NCBI GenBank assembly: GCA_031425155.1
Contig: JANPIV010000116.1
Span: forward strand, 45,001-109,000
Source of the DNA: M3007 sp031425155
Lineage (GTDB): Bacteria; Bacteroidota; Bacteroidia; Chitinophagales; Saprospiraceae
Reading direction: 5' to 3'
DNA: 64,000 nt
Position numbers and translations under genes: made by a program. Every line of letters starts with the position of its first letter. Within the stretch, counting starts at the first letter, position 1. Positions 17,191 through 26,400 of this stretch are shown here, in pieces. A model generated the notes under the pieces. The model was not told the origin of the DNA. It did no database searches and saw nothing but the letters and a program-made list of their open reading frames with translations.

Positions 17191-19110
17191 TTACAACAAT
17201 CCCTTCAACATCTCCGCAAACCCATCCACCGACAAGGCACCCTGATCGCCTTCGCCCTGCTTGCGCACGGCTACAGTACCTGCCTCCTGTTCCTTTTCGC
17301 CCACGATAAGCAGGAACGGAATGCGTTTGAGTTCGTTGTCGCGGATTTTGCGGCCAATGGTCTCGTTACGGTCGTCCACGATGCCCCGCAGGTCCTGCGC
17401 TTCCAGTTGGGCTTTCACCTGCATGGAATACTCGATGAACTTATCGGACACCGGCAGGATCGCAAACTGCTCCGGCGATAACCACAGCGGGAATTTGCCC
17501 GCGCAGTTCTCGATCAGTACGCCCATGAAACGCTCCATGCTACCAAAAGGCGCACGGTGGATCATCACCGGGCGGTGTTCCTGATTGTCCGCGCCGATGT
17601 AAGTCAGATCGAAGCGTTCCGGCAAGTTGTAATCCACCTGGATGGTGCCCAACTGCCAGGAACGGCCCAGCGCATCCTTGACCATGAAGTCCAGTTTTGG
17701 GCCATAAAACGCCGCTTCGCCGTATTCGGTCACGGTATTCAAACCCACTTCGGCGGCGGCATCAATGATGGCCTGTTCGGCTTTTTGCCAGTTCTCGTCG
17801 GTGCCGATATATTTAGCGCGGTCGTGCTGGTCGCGCAGACTGATTTGGGCGGTGAAATTGTCGAAACCCAGTTTGGCCAGCACATAACGCGTCAGATCGA
17901 GCACGCCCAGGAACTCGTCTTTGAGTTGGTCTTCGGTGCAGAAGATGTGGGCATCGTCCTGCGTGAAGCCGCGCACGCGGGTCAGGCCGTGTAATTCACC
18001 TGATTGCTCATAGCGATAAACGGTGCCGAATTCGGCGATACGTACCGGCAATTCCCGATACGAGCGCGGACGATAGCCATAAATTTCGCAGTGGTGCGGG
18101 CAGTTCATTGGCTTCAGCAAAAACTCCTCGCCTTCCTGGGGCGTGTGGATAGGCTGGAACGAATCCTTGCCGTATTTTTCCCAGTGACCGGAAGTGACGT
18201 AAAGTTTTTTGGAACCAATATGCGGCGTAATGACTGGCTGGTAACCGCGTTTGATCTGCTCTTTTTTCAAAAAATCTTCCAAACGCTGGCGTACGGCGGT
18301 GCCTTTTGGCAACCACAGTGGCAGACCAGAACCGACTTTTTCGGAGAACATAAAGAGTTCCAATTCCGCGCCCAGTTTGCGGTGATCGCGTTTTTTGGCC
18401 TCTTCCAGCAGGGTGAGGTACTCTTCCAGTTCTTTTTGTTTCTGAAAAGTAATGCCGTAGATGCGGGTGAGTTGCTTGCGCTTCTCATCGCCCCGCCAGT
18501 AGGCCCCGGCCAGATTTAAGAGTTTCACGGCCTTGATCGGCTCCGTCGAAATAAGGTGCGGGCCTTTGCAGAGATCCACGAAATTGCCCTGCTGATAGAA
18601 GGTGATTTTGCCGTCTTCCAGCCCTTCCAGCAGTTCCGTTTTGTACTCGTCGTTTTTGTCTTTGAAATACTGTACCGCCTCGGCTTTGGGTACATCCCGG
18701 CGTTGGTAGGTGCTTTTCTGGCGGGCCAGTTCCAGCATTTTTTGCTCGATGGCGGGCAGATCGGCGGGGGTAAGGCTACGGTCGCCGGTGTCCACATCGT
18801 AGTAGAAACCATTGTCAATGGCCGGGCCGATACCGAATTTGGTGCCGGGATACAGGGCTTCCAGGGCCTCGGCCAGCAAGTGCGCCGAAGAGTGCCAGAA
18901 GGTTTGTTTGCCCTCTTTGTCGTCCCATTTATGGAACTTAATGGTGGCATCCGAGGTGATCGGGCGCGTCAAATCGCGCACCTCGCCGTTTACGCTGGCA
19001 GCCAGGATAACGCGGGCGAGGCCCTCGCTGATGCTTTTGGCGACATCGAGCGCGGTGGTTCCGGCGGCATACTGACGAACGTTACCGTCGGGAAAAGTGA
19101 TGTTAATCAT
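17191..19110 (-). CDS. thrS: Threonine--tRNA ligase
   Basis: Full-length 639-residue enzyme that charges tRNA(Thr) with threonine. The N-terminal TGS domain starts at residue 2 (INITFPDGNVRQYAAGTTALDVA). It is followed by the editing/SAD domain with HSSAHLLAEALEALYP, where the HxxxH pair supports proofreading of mischarged serine. The class II core has PMNCPHHCEIY (motif with a zinc-binding Cys), RIAEFGTVYRYEQSGELHGLTRVRGFTQDDAHIF (motif 2 region) and HRAPFGSMERF (motif 3). The anticodon-binding domain closes the protein. A TAnnTTTG element lies about 90 nt upstream. Confidence 0.97.
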   Translation of the reverse strand: MINITFPDGNVRQYAAGTTALDVAKSISEGLARVILAASVNGEVRDLTRPITSDATIKFHKWDDKEGKQTFWHSSAHLLAEALEALYPGTKFGIGPAIDNGFYYDVDTGDRSLTPADLPAIEQKMLELARQKSTYQRRDVPKAEAVQYFKDKNDEYKTELLEGLEDGKITFYQQGNFVDLCKGPHLISTEPIKAVKLLNLAGAYWRGDEKRKQLTRIYGITFQKQKELEEYLTLLEEAKKRDHRKLGAELELFMFSEKVGSGLPLWLPKGTAVRQRLEDFLKKEQIKRGYQPVITPHIGSKKLYVTSGHWEKYGKDSFQPIHTPQEGEEFLLKPMNCPHHCEIYGYRPRSYRELPVRIAEFGTVYRYEQSGELHGLTRVRGFTQDDAHIFCTEDQLKDEFLGVLDLTRYVLAKLGFDNFTAQISLRDQHDRAKYIGTDENWQKAEQAIIDAAAEVGLNTVTEYGEAAFYGPKLDFMVKDALGRSWQLGTIQVDYNLPERFDLTYIGADNQEHRPVMIHRAPFGSMERFMGVLIENCAGKFPLWLSPEQFAILPVSDKFIEYSMQVKAQLEAQDLRGIVDDRNETIGRKIRDNELKRIPFLLIVGEKEQEAGTVAVRKQGEGDQGALSVDGFAEMLKGLL

Positions 19111-19199
19111 AAGAAAATGAGTGTTTTAGCCCACCGATACAAAGGGCGGGTGCCGGTACTCCATACGAACGGAGGCGGCGGTTTGTGAAAAATGAGGGG

Positions 19200-19207
19200 C
19201 AAAAGTA
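19200..19207 (-). promoter_or_regulatory. Predicted -7 element of thrS
   Basis: Minus-strand TACTTTTG fits TAnnTTTG about 90 nt before the thrS start. No T-box-like leader was recognised in the roughly 85 nt 5' region. Confidence 0.4.
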
Positions 19208-19383
19208 GCGTGATTTTTTACGTGAAAGGCCGAAAAAATCCCCTTTCATCAACCGGCAAATCAAAAGAAGGGTTCAGCGATGCAAACTTTCCAACCCGCA
19301 AAACCCATTCTTCATCCAAAAAAACGCCCAAACAAGATAATTGGAACTATCTTTCTCCGAATTATCTAACCAATTAAAATACT

Positions 19384-21291
19384 ATGAAACAACTCTTCAC
19401 TTTCCTCGTGCTGGCACTTTTTGGCGCAGCCTGCAAACAGGAAAAAGCCGCCGCGCCGCCCAAGGAAATCAAGCAGTACACCATCGAGCAATTCTATAAA
19501 ACCAAGTCCACTGGCGCGGGCCTGTTCTCGTCCGACGAACAGAAATTACTGGTGCACACCAACGAATCGGGCATTTTCAATCTCTACGAAATCAACGTGG
19601 CCGACGGTTCCAAAAAAGCACTTACCCACTCCATCACCGAATCATTTTTTGCCATAGATTATGTGCCAGGCACCAGCGATGTGCTGTATTCTGCCAATAA
19701 AGGAGGCAACGAAATTGACCATATATACCTGTTGAAAGCCGACAGCAGCAGCCAGGATTTGACGCCCGCGCCGAAAGAAAAAGCGGGTTTTATGGATTGG
19801 ACGAAGGACAAAAAAGCCTTTTTTTATACGTCCAATAAACGCGACGAACGCTACTTCGACGTGTATCGCATGGAAGTCGGTGTCTGGAAACCAACGCTGG
19901 TGTACGAAAACAAGGACAACTATAATGTGGGCGATATTTCACGCGACGGAAACTACCTCACGCTGGGCCGGTCTATTACCACCAGCGAAAACCAGTTGTT
20001 TCTCTATGACTTGAAAACCAAACAGTTAACCGAAATTTCCGAAGCTGCCAAACCCGGCAATTACGGTGCATCCGGGTTCAGTGCCGATGGAAAAGCACTC
20101 TATTACACCACCGATGTGGATAAGGAATTCAGTTACCTGGTGCGCTATGATCTGACCAGCGGGGAGCGCAAAACCGCCTACGAAACCAAGTGGGACGTGA
20201 TGTACAGTTACGAATCCGAAAACGGCAAGTATCAGGTGATCGGCATCAATGAAGACGGCAAAAACAAACTGCTTATTCGCGATGCCGCCGGGCAGGAAGT
20301 GGCCTTTCCAACCATTCCTGATGGCGATGTCACCGCAGTGAATATTGCACCCAGCGAAAAAATCATGCGCCTGACCGTTGGCACGTCCAAATCGCCGAAC
20401 GACCTGTATGTCTATCAGTTCGAGGATAAATCGCTCCAGCGGCTGACCAATAATCTGAACACCGAAATTGATCCCGAAGATTTGGCAGCGGCCACGGTGG
20501 TGCGTTTCAAATCCTTCGACGGACTGGAGGTGCCCGCTATTTATTACAAACCCCTCACGGCCAGTGCCGCCAATAAAGTGCCCGCTTTGGTGTGGGTTCA
20601 CGGTGGTCCGGGCGGCCAATCGCGGGTCGGTTATTCGGCCTTTATCCAATATTTGGTCAATCATGGTTACGCCGTGCTGGCCGTCAACAATCGCGGCAGC
20701 AGCGGCTACGGGAAGTCTTTTTACAAAATGGACGACAAAAATCACGGGGAAAAAGACTTACAGGACTGCATTTACGGCAAGAAATATATGCAGGCGTTGG
20801 ACTACATTGATTCCAGCAAAATCGGCATCATCGGCGGCTCCTACGGCGGCTATATGACAATGGCGGCCATGACTTTTCAGCCCAACGAATTCAAAGTGGG
20901 GGTGGACATTTTTGGCGTCACCAACTGGCTGCGCACCCTTAAATCGGTGCCCCCGTATTGGGAATCATTCCGCAAAGCACTTTACGCTGAACTGGGCGAT
21001 CCGACCACCGCTGACTCCACGCGACTGTATAATATTTCCCCGCTGTTCCATGCCAGTCAGGTAAAAAATCCGGTGATGGTGCTGCAAGGAGCCAACGATC
21101 CACGCGTCTTGCAGGTCGAATCCGACGAAATTGTGGCGGCCATGCGCAAGAATATGGTGCCGGTTGAGTACCTGGTTTTCCCCGACGAAGGCCACGGCTT
21201 CGTTAAGAAAGAGAATGAAATGAAGGGCTATAGCGGTGTATTGGCTTTTCTGGATAAATATTTGAAAGGGCCGGTGGCGGTGCCGCAATAG
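19384..21291 (+). CDS. S9-family prolyl oligopeptidase-like peptidase, lipoprotein
   Basis: Protein of 635 residues with a lipoprotein signal (MKQLFTFLVLALFGAAC, lipid Cys17), so it is probably anchored in the envelope. Residues about 45-385 form a beta-propeller of TolB/DPP-IV type with repeats such as GLFSSDEQKLLVHTNESG and GYLTLGRS-like blades. The C-terminal alpha/beta hydrolase holds the triad Ser486 (GGSYGGYM), Asp572 (GANDPRVLQ) and His604 (DEGHGF). WVHGGPGGQ supplies the oxyanion loop. It should cleave small peptides after proline or acylated residues. Single gene; downstream runs an A/G-rich low-complexity repeat. Confidence 0.92.
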   Translation: MKQLFTFLVLALFGAACKQEKAAAPPKEIKQYTIEQFYKTKSTGAGLFSSDEQKLLVHTNESGIFNLYEINVADGSKKALTHSITESFFAIDYVPGTSDVLYSANKGGNEIDHIYLLKADSSSQDLTPAPKEKAGFMDWTKDKKAFFYTSNKRDERYFDVYRMEVGVWKPTLVYENKDNYNVGDISRDGNYLTLGRSITTSENQLFLYDLKTKQLTEISEAAKPGNYGASGFSADGKALYYTTDVDKEFSYLVRYDLTSGERKTAYETKWDVMYSYESENGKYQVIGINEDGKNKLLIRDAAGQEVAFPTIPDGDVTAVNIAPSEKIMRLTVGTSKSPNDLYVYQFEDKSLQRLTNNLNTEIDPEDLAAATVVRFKSFDGLEVPAIYYKPLTASAANKVPALVWVHGGPGGQSRVGYSAFIQYLVNHGYAVLAVNNRGSSGYGKSFYKMDDKNHGEKDLQDCIYGKKYMQALDYIDSSKIGIIGGSYGGYMTMAAMTFQPNEFKVGVDIFGVTNWLRTLKSVPPYWESFRKALYAELGDPTTADSTRLYNISPLFHASQVKNPVMVLQGANDPRVLQVESDEIVAAMRKNMVPVEYLVFPDEGHGFVKKENEMKGYSGVLAFLDKYLKGPVAVPQ

Positions 21292-21494
21292 GCAAAGGGC
21301 AATAAAAAGGCAAGGGACAAAAGGCAAAAGGGCAGAAATTAACATCTCGACTTTTATCTAAAGTATTTGAAAGTCAACCCTTTATGCAGTTAATAAAAAA
21401 AAGGAACTGAACGATTGATAGTGGTGGCATAGGTTCTAATCAGGCTTTTCCTTCAGCGCAGATTATAGATTAATAATTTGAAAATGAACGCATT
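21292..21494. other. A/G-rich low-complexity spacer
   Basis: The first 50 nt are built of AAAGGCAAAGGGCAA-type words seen elsewhere in the window. The rest is AT-rich and holds no gene, leading into the nested palindrome. Confidence 0.5.
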
Positions 21495-21686
21495 ACATCT
21501 ATCATCTTGTAACCGCCGACCTTTAGTCGGCGGATAAGGGACAACACAATTCACATCTATCTTCTTTGCAGAACATCAGCATCAAGCCAATAGCCAAAGA
21601 TGTCGATGTTTTGCAAAGAAGATAGATGTTATAATGCGTACCTCTTGGCCCCTCGTTGAAACGAGGGGTTACAAGATGATAGATGT
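21495..21686. repeat. Nested palindromic element of about 190 bp
   Basis: The outer inverted repeat is perfect over 20 bp (21495-21514 with 21667-21686; arm ACATCTATCATCTTGTAACC). Inside lies a 31-bp inverted repeat with about three mismatches (21553-21583 with 21599-21629, loop 15 nt), whose first 18 bp are perfect. Two small palindromes sit between the arms: GCCGACCTTTAGTCGGC (21515-21531) and a CCCCTCGTTGAAACGAGGGG unit just before 21667. Outer and inner arms both start with ACATCTATC. No coding frame. Confidence 0.85.
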
Positions 21687-21796
21687 ATTTTGTTGGTTGT
21701 GAAATATTTATATAGTTTTCTCTTATAGATTCTGTAAGAAGAATTCCATTGCATACGCCTGACCATCCAGTTGGCGTTAGCAAACAAATACTTCCC

Positions 21797-22447
21797 ATGC
21801 GTTTTCTCCGGTTGCTAACCTTGCTCTTTACTTTTTCTGGCCTGACCGCCCAAACGATTACTTCCATTTCTCGTGAAAATCCTAATTACCACTCTGACAT
21901 CGTTTATGCTGGACTAAGCAATGTCCTGCGGGTAGAAATGCCTGATGGCGCATTAAATGATCTGCAGATATTTCCTTCTTATGGCACCATTCGGCCAGAT
22001 AGTGTACCCGGACAGTTTATTTGGAATATTTGCCACTTAGATAGTGCTCATGCTACGCTTACGTTGCGTAAGCGCGGGCAAAGAGTTGGTAGTGTTGCAT
22101 TTAAAGTAAAAATGATTCCGCCGCCCAAGTTCATTTTTTCGCGCGGGGGATGCAGAGCGATTAATGGTGCCTTGGTTTTAACCGTACCAGGCATCGGTGC
22201 GGCGGTTGAGAATTTTCCTTTTCTGGTTCCCTGCCATATGATCCGCTTCACAGCCATCTATTTACCCAAAGATCAAGACCCCATAGAAAAAATCAACCGG
22301 GGTGGTCGCTTTAGCGGCGAGGTGGATGACCTGGTGAAAAGGGCCAAGCCGGGCGACAGGTACACTTACCGGGATTTTCGCTACCAATGCGGCTGCGATG
22401 CCACCATCCGGCGCAGCATTGAGGTGTTGAATTTTGAAATCAAGTGA
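21797..22447 (+). CDS. Small exported protein resembling the GldM C-terminal domain
   Basis: Protein of 216 residues from the ATG at 21797; the TTG at 21749 would add an unlikely leader. A signal peptide (MRFLRLLTLLFTFSGLTAQ) directs it out of the cytoplasm. SDIVYAGLSNVLRVEMPDG, the stretch VAFKVKMIPPPKF and the closing RFSGEVDDLVKRAKPGDRYTY, then an RSIEVLNFEI end, resemble the last two domains of GldM, the periplasmic shaft of the type IX motor. The N-terminal membrane helix and coiled parts of GldM are absent. The protein lies 130 bp upstream of ruvA-sprA. A related periplasmic role is possible but unproven. Confidence 0.6.
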   Translation: MRFLRLLTLLFTFSGLTAQTITSISRENPNYHSDIVYAGLSNVLRVEMPDGALNDLQIFPSYGTIRPDSVPGQFIWNICHLDSAHATLTLRKRGQRVGSVAFKVKMIPPPKFIFSRGGCRAINGALVLTVPGIGAAVENFPFLVPCHMIRFTAIYLPKDQDPIEKINRGGRFSGEVDDLVKRAKPGDRYTYRDFRYQCGCDATIRRSIEVLNFEIK

Positions 22448-22518
22448 TTTTGAAATCAAAATGCATTTTGAGAAATTCCGTTCCTGAACCATTTTCTCCC
22501 GTTCTTTGCGGCCTTGAA

Positions 22519-22566
22519 ATTGACCATATCGACCTCATTGACCACATTAATATCATTGACCACATT
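22519..22566 (+). repeat. Tandem 18-bp repeat just before ruvA
   Basis: Core copies at 22519 (ATTGACCATATC), 22537 and 22555 (both ATTGACCACATT), exact 18-bp spacing. The last ends 11 nt before the ruvA ATG, so it falls in the untranslated leader or core promoter. Confidence 0.85.
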
Positions 22567-22577
22567 AAGACCTATTC

Positions 22578-23171
22578 ATGTACGCCTACCTAAAAGGAGA
22601 AATTGCCTATCGCAGCCCCAACTTCATCGTGTTGGATGTGGGCGGCGTGGGCTACCACGTCAATATACCGCTGAGCACTTACACAGCCATTCAGGGGCAG
22701 GAACGCACTACCATTTACACCCATCTGCAAGTACGCGAGGATGCCCATACGCTCTTTGGGTTCGCCACCCAGACCGAACGCAGCCTGTTTGTGCAGCTCA
22801 TTGGCGTCACTGGCGTAGGTGCCACCACGGCACAACTGATCCTCTCGGCCATGTCCGTGGATGAGGTGCGTAGCGCGGTGATCGGTGAGCAGGCGCACGT
22901 GTTGCAACGCGTGAAAGGCATTGGGGCCAAGACGGCCAAGCAGATTATTCTCGACCTGAAAGTCAAACTCACCAAGGATGCCGGGGACTCGCCGGTGCTG
23001 TTGCCAGCGGCAGACAATACGGCCCGCGAGGAGGCGTTATCTGCCCTCATTGCGTTGGGATTCAACCGAATTGCTGTGCAAAAAGCCCTCAATACAGTGA
23101 TGCGCGACGATCCGACGGCCAGAAAAGTGGAAGATTTGGTGAAGATGGCACTTAAGGCACTCGCAGTTTAA
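22578..23171 (+). CDS. ruvA: Holliday junction branch migration protein RuvA
   Basis: A 197-residue protein of normal length. RuvA tetramers grip the four-way DNA junction and load the RuvB motor. The N-terminal OB-fold begins MYAYLKGEIAYRSPNFIVLDVGGVGYHVNIP. Two helix-hairpin-helix motifs follow (LIGVTGVGATTAQLIL near 73-88 and VKGIGAKTAKQIILDLK near 108-124). The C-terminal domain (REEALSALIALGFNRIAVQKAL) contacts RuvB. Its position just before sprA is an arrangement I recall from other Bacteroidota. A long hairpin separates the two genes. Confidence 0.97.
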   Translation: MYAYLKGEIAYRSPNFIVLDVGGVGYHVNIPLSTYTAIQGQERTTIYTHLQVREDAHTLFGFATQTERSLFVQLIGVTGVGATTAQLILSAMSVDEVRSAVIGEQAHVLQRVKGIGAKTAKQIILDLKVKLTKDAGDSPVLLPAADNTAREEALSALIALGFNRIAVQKALNTVMRDDPTARKVEDLVKMALKALAV

Positions 23172-23209
23172 GAAACCCCAGCCATAATCTTTTTTGATTG
23201 ATGATATAA

Positions 23210-23278
23210 GATTGATGAATGTTGATTTTTGATGTCCAAGCGTACGCCACGTACATCAAAAATCAACATTCATCAATC
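23210..23278. terminator. Perfect 26-bp hairpin between ruvA and sprA
   Basis: The arms at 23210-23235 and 23253-23278 are exact inverse complements, loop 17 nt. A poorer extension (TTTTTTGAT outside, ATCAAAAAA on the far side) lengthens the stem. It would uncouple ruvA and sprA transcripts. Confidence 0.75.
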
Positions 23279-23424
23279 AGCATTCCTCCATCAAAAAAAA
23301 TCTCCATAAGAAATTTGAAGTCCCTTACCTCCCAACCCAAAGCAACCAAACCTGCTCTATCTGCGTCATTACCCCGCTTGTGACATCATCCAACACCAAC
23401 ATTTTACCTGCTTGCTTGAATAAT

Positions 23425-26400
23425 ATGAAGAAGAAGAACACCCTTCTGGCGGTGACCGGTTTGGCCACGCTCAGTGCGCTGTTTGCATTTACCTATCCGG
23501 CTGCTGTGCGGGAAAATGTGCTGACGCTGTTTTTTCCCGAAGAAAAGCTGCCGGTGGCGCAAGCGTATGAAAAAGAAGCAGCGGCCCCCCGAAACCTGCT
23601 CACCGCATTTGCTGCGCCGGATACCAATCCGCCGCTGAAAGAACGTTACGACGACTTTCTGAATAATTCCAATCCCAACGTCATTGACCTGAAAGACCCT
23701 AAGGCGGTGGAACAGCAGGTACAGTACGATCCGGAGACGAATATGTACATCATCACGGAGAAGATCGGCGACGACTTTTTCCGGGCACCGACCTACATGA
23801 CCTTTGACGAATATACCAAGTGGCGCGATAAAAAGCAGCAACAGGAATATTTCGACCGTCTGCAAGGCGTGACCTCCTCTGGCCCCAAAAGTGAAAGCGG
23901 TGTGGTGGACCCGATTGCCAAATTCAACATTAAAAATTCGCTCATTGACCGTCTTTTTGGGGGCAGTACCGTGGATATTCGCCCACAGGGGAACATTAAT
24001 CTGACTTTTGGCTATCAATACCAGCGCCGTCAAAATCCGATTCTCACTTTGCGCCAGCAAGGTCAGGGGAATTTCGATTTTGACATGGACATCAATATGA
24101 GCGCTACGGGCAAGATCGGCGAAAAACTCAACCTGAACTTCAACTACAATACCCAGGCGACTTTTGATTTCAATAACCAGATGAAACTGAGTTATGATAC
24201 CAAAGGCTTTTCGGAAGACGAGATCATTCAGGGCATTGAAGCCGGTAACGTGTCGTTGCCGCTGCGTTCCAACCTCATAAAAGGGGCCTCCGATCTGTTC
24301 GGGATAAAGATGGATTTGAAATTTGGTCACCTGCGGGCTACGTTGCTCGCTGCTCAGCAGCGTTCCAAACAGCAAAACCTGGCGGTACAGGGCGGTTCGC
24401 AGATTCAGACTTTTGAAAAACCGATTGATGAATACGATGAAAACCGCCACTTTTTCCTGAGCCAATGGAACCGGGGCGAGTTTGAACCCTCGCTGAAATG
24501 CCTGCCCGTGCCGTTGTCGTTGTTTACCATCACGCGATTGGAAGTCTGGATTACCAATGATAAATTAGTGACCGAAAATACCCGCGACATCGTGGCGATT
24601 GCTGACTTGGCGGAGCCAAATCCGTTTCTTGATGGGGAAGATACCCTCATTATGAACCTGCCCAATTACAAATTGCCCGCTCCAGTGTATGTGGATATCA
24701 AAAATCAGGGCTTACCGGACAACAACAATAATGGCATTTATCCGGCGATCCGGGCGGAGCTGATTGCTGATCCTGACACCTCGTTGCGACAGTCTGCCAA
24801 AGTGGTCAGCAAATTAACGGGTCCCGATTTCAACCTCAGACAGATCCGGGATTTTGAAAAAGTCCGCGCCCGCCTGCTGTCGCCTTCCGAATATACGTAT
24901 AATGAGCAGTTGGGTTTTGTCAGTATCAACCTGAATGTGCAGCCCGATCAGGTAGTGGGTATTGCCGCCGAATACACCTACAATGGCCAGCCGCACAAAG
25001 TGGGCGAGTTTACCAGCGATGTGCAGAGTGGCGACTCGCTGAATCAGAATGTGCTGTTTGTCAAGATGTTGAAAAGCACCACGGCCAACGTACGCTACCC
25101 GATCTGGGACCTGATGATGAAAAACATCTACGCCATTGGCTCGGCCAACGTGGACCCGCAGGAGTTTCGTTTTGACGTTTTTTATGAAGATCCGGGCAAG
25201 GGGCAGAAGCGTTTTTTGAATGGCGATGGCATTCCTGACGCAATCAAGGCCAGACCGCTGCTGCAGGTATTCAACCTCGATATGCTGAATCTCCAGCAAG
25301 ACCCGGGACCGGATGGTATTTTTGACTTTGTGCCGGGCGTCACGATTAATCTGCGCTCTGGCCGCGTGATGTTTCCGGTGCTGGAGCCTTTTGGTTCTTT
25401 TTTGAATGATCGTTTGAAAGAAAATGGGGGGGATACGACCCTGCGCCGTAGATATGTCTATCCCGAATTATACGATTCCACACTATTCCGGGCGCGGGAG
25501 TTCCAGCAGTATAACCGTTTTACGCTGAAAGGCTCCTACAAATCGGCTACTTCCGCCGAGATTTCGCTGGGTACTTTTAATCTGCCGCAAGGCTCCGTGC
25601 GGGTGAGTGCGGGTGGACGACAACTCGTTGAAGGACAGGATTATTCGGTGGATTACAACATTGGTAAAGTCAGGATATTGAACGATGCTATCCTGCAATC
25701 AGGCCAAAGTGTGAACGTCAGTTTTGAGGACAACTCCCTGTTTGGTTTTCAAAGCAGGTCTATGGTGGGCGCGCGATTTGATTACGACCTGAGTAAGGAC
25801 GTGAAACTGGGCGCGACCTTTATGAATCTCTTCGAACGACCGCTCACCCAAAAGGTGAATTTTGGCGACGACCCGATCAATAATAAGGTCTATGGCGTTG
25901 ATTTCAGTATTTCTAAAGACGCCCCGTGGATCACCAAATTTGTGGATTGGCTGCCACTGCTCGAAACCAAAGAAAAATCGAGCATCACTGCGCAGGCGGA
26001 AGTAGCCTTACTCGATCCTGGTCACAACCGCGCCATCAATCAGGGCGGCGACAAAGGCGGTACGGTCTATCTGGATGATTTTGAGGGCAGTACGTCCAAC
26101 TTGCGTGTGGATTTCCCGGCCAATACCTGGGTGCTGGCCTCGGTGCCGCAGGGCGATTCGACCCTGTTTCCCGAATCAAATCTGACCGACGATATTCGGC
26201 TGAACGCCAACCGTGCCCGCTTAGCCTGGTACAATGGCGATGCTTACGTGCGCAGCACATCCGACAATACCAATCCCTACACCCGCAGTTTCAATCAGCA
26301 GGATATTTTCCCCAACCGCCAGATTTCGCCAGCGGAGCAGAGCATCCTGCGCGGCCTGGATGTGACGTTTTTCCCTCGTCAACGCGGCCCTTACAATTTT

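Noticed and set aside
21523..21867. 114-codon frame on the minus strand across the palindrome
   Set aside because: It is made of palindrome sequence and the antisense of the exported gene; no protein-like features.
23404..24465. 353-codon open frame on the minus strand
   Set aside because: Antisense to the sprA start region; composition is that of a shadow frame.
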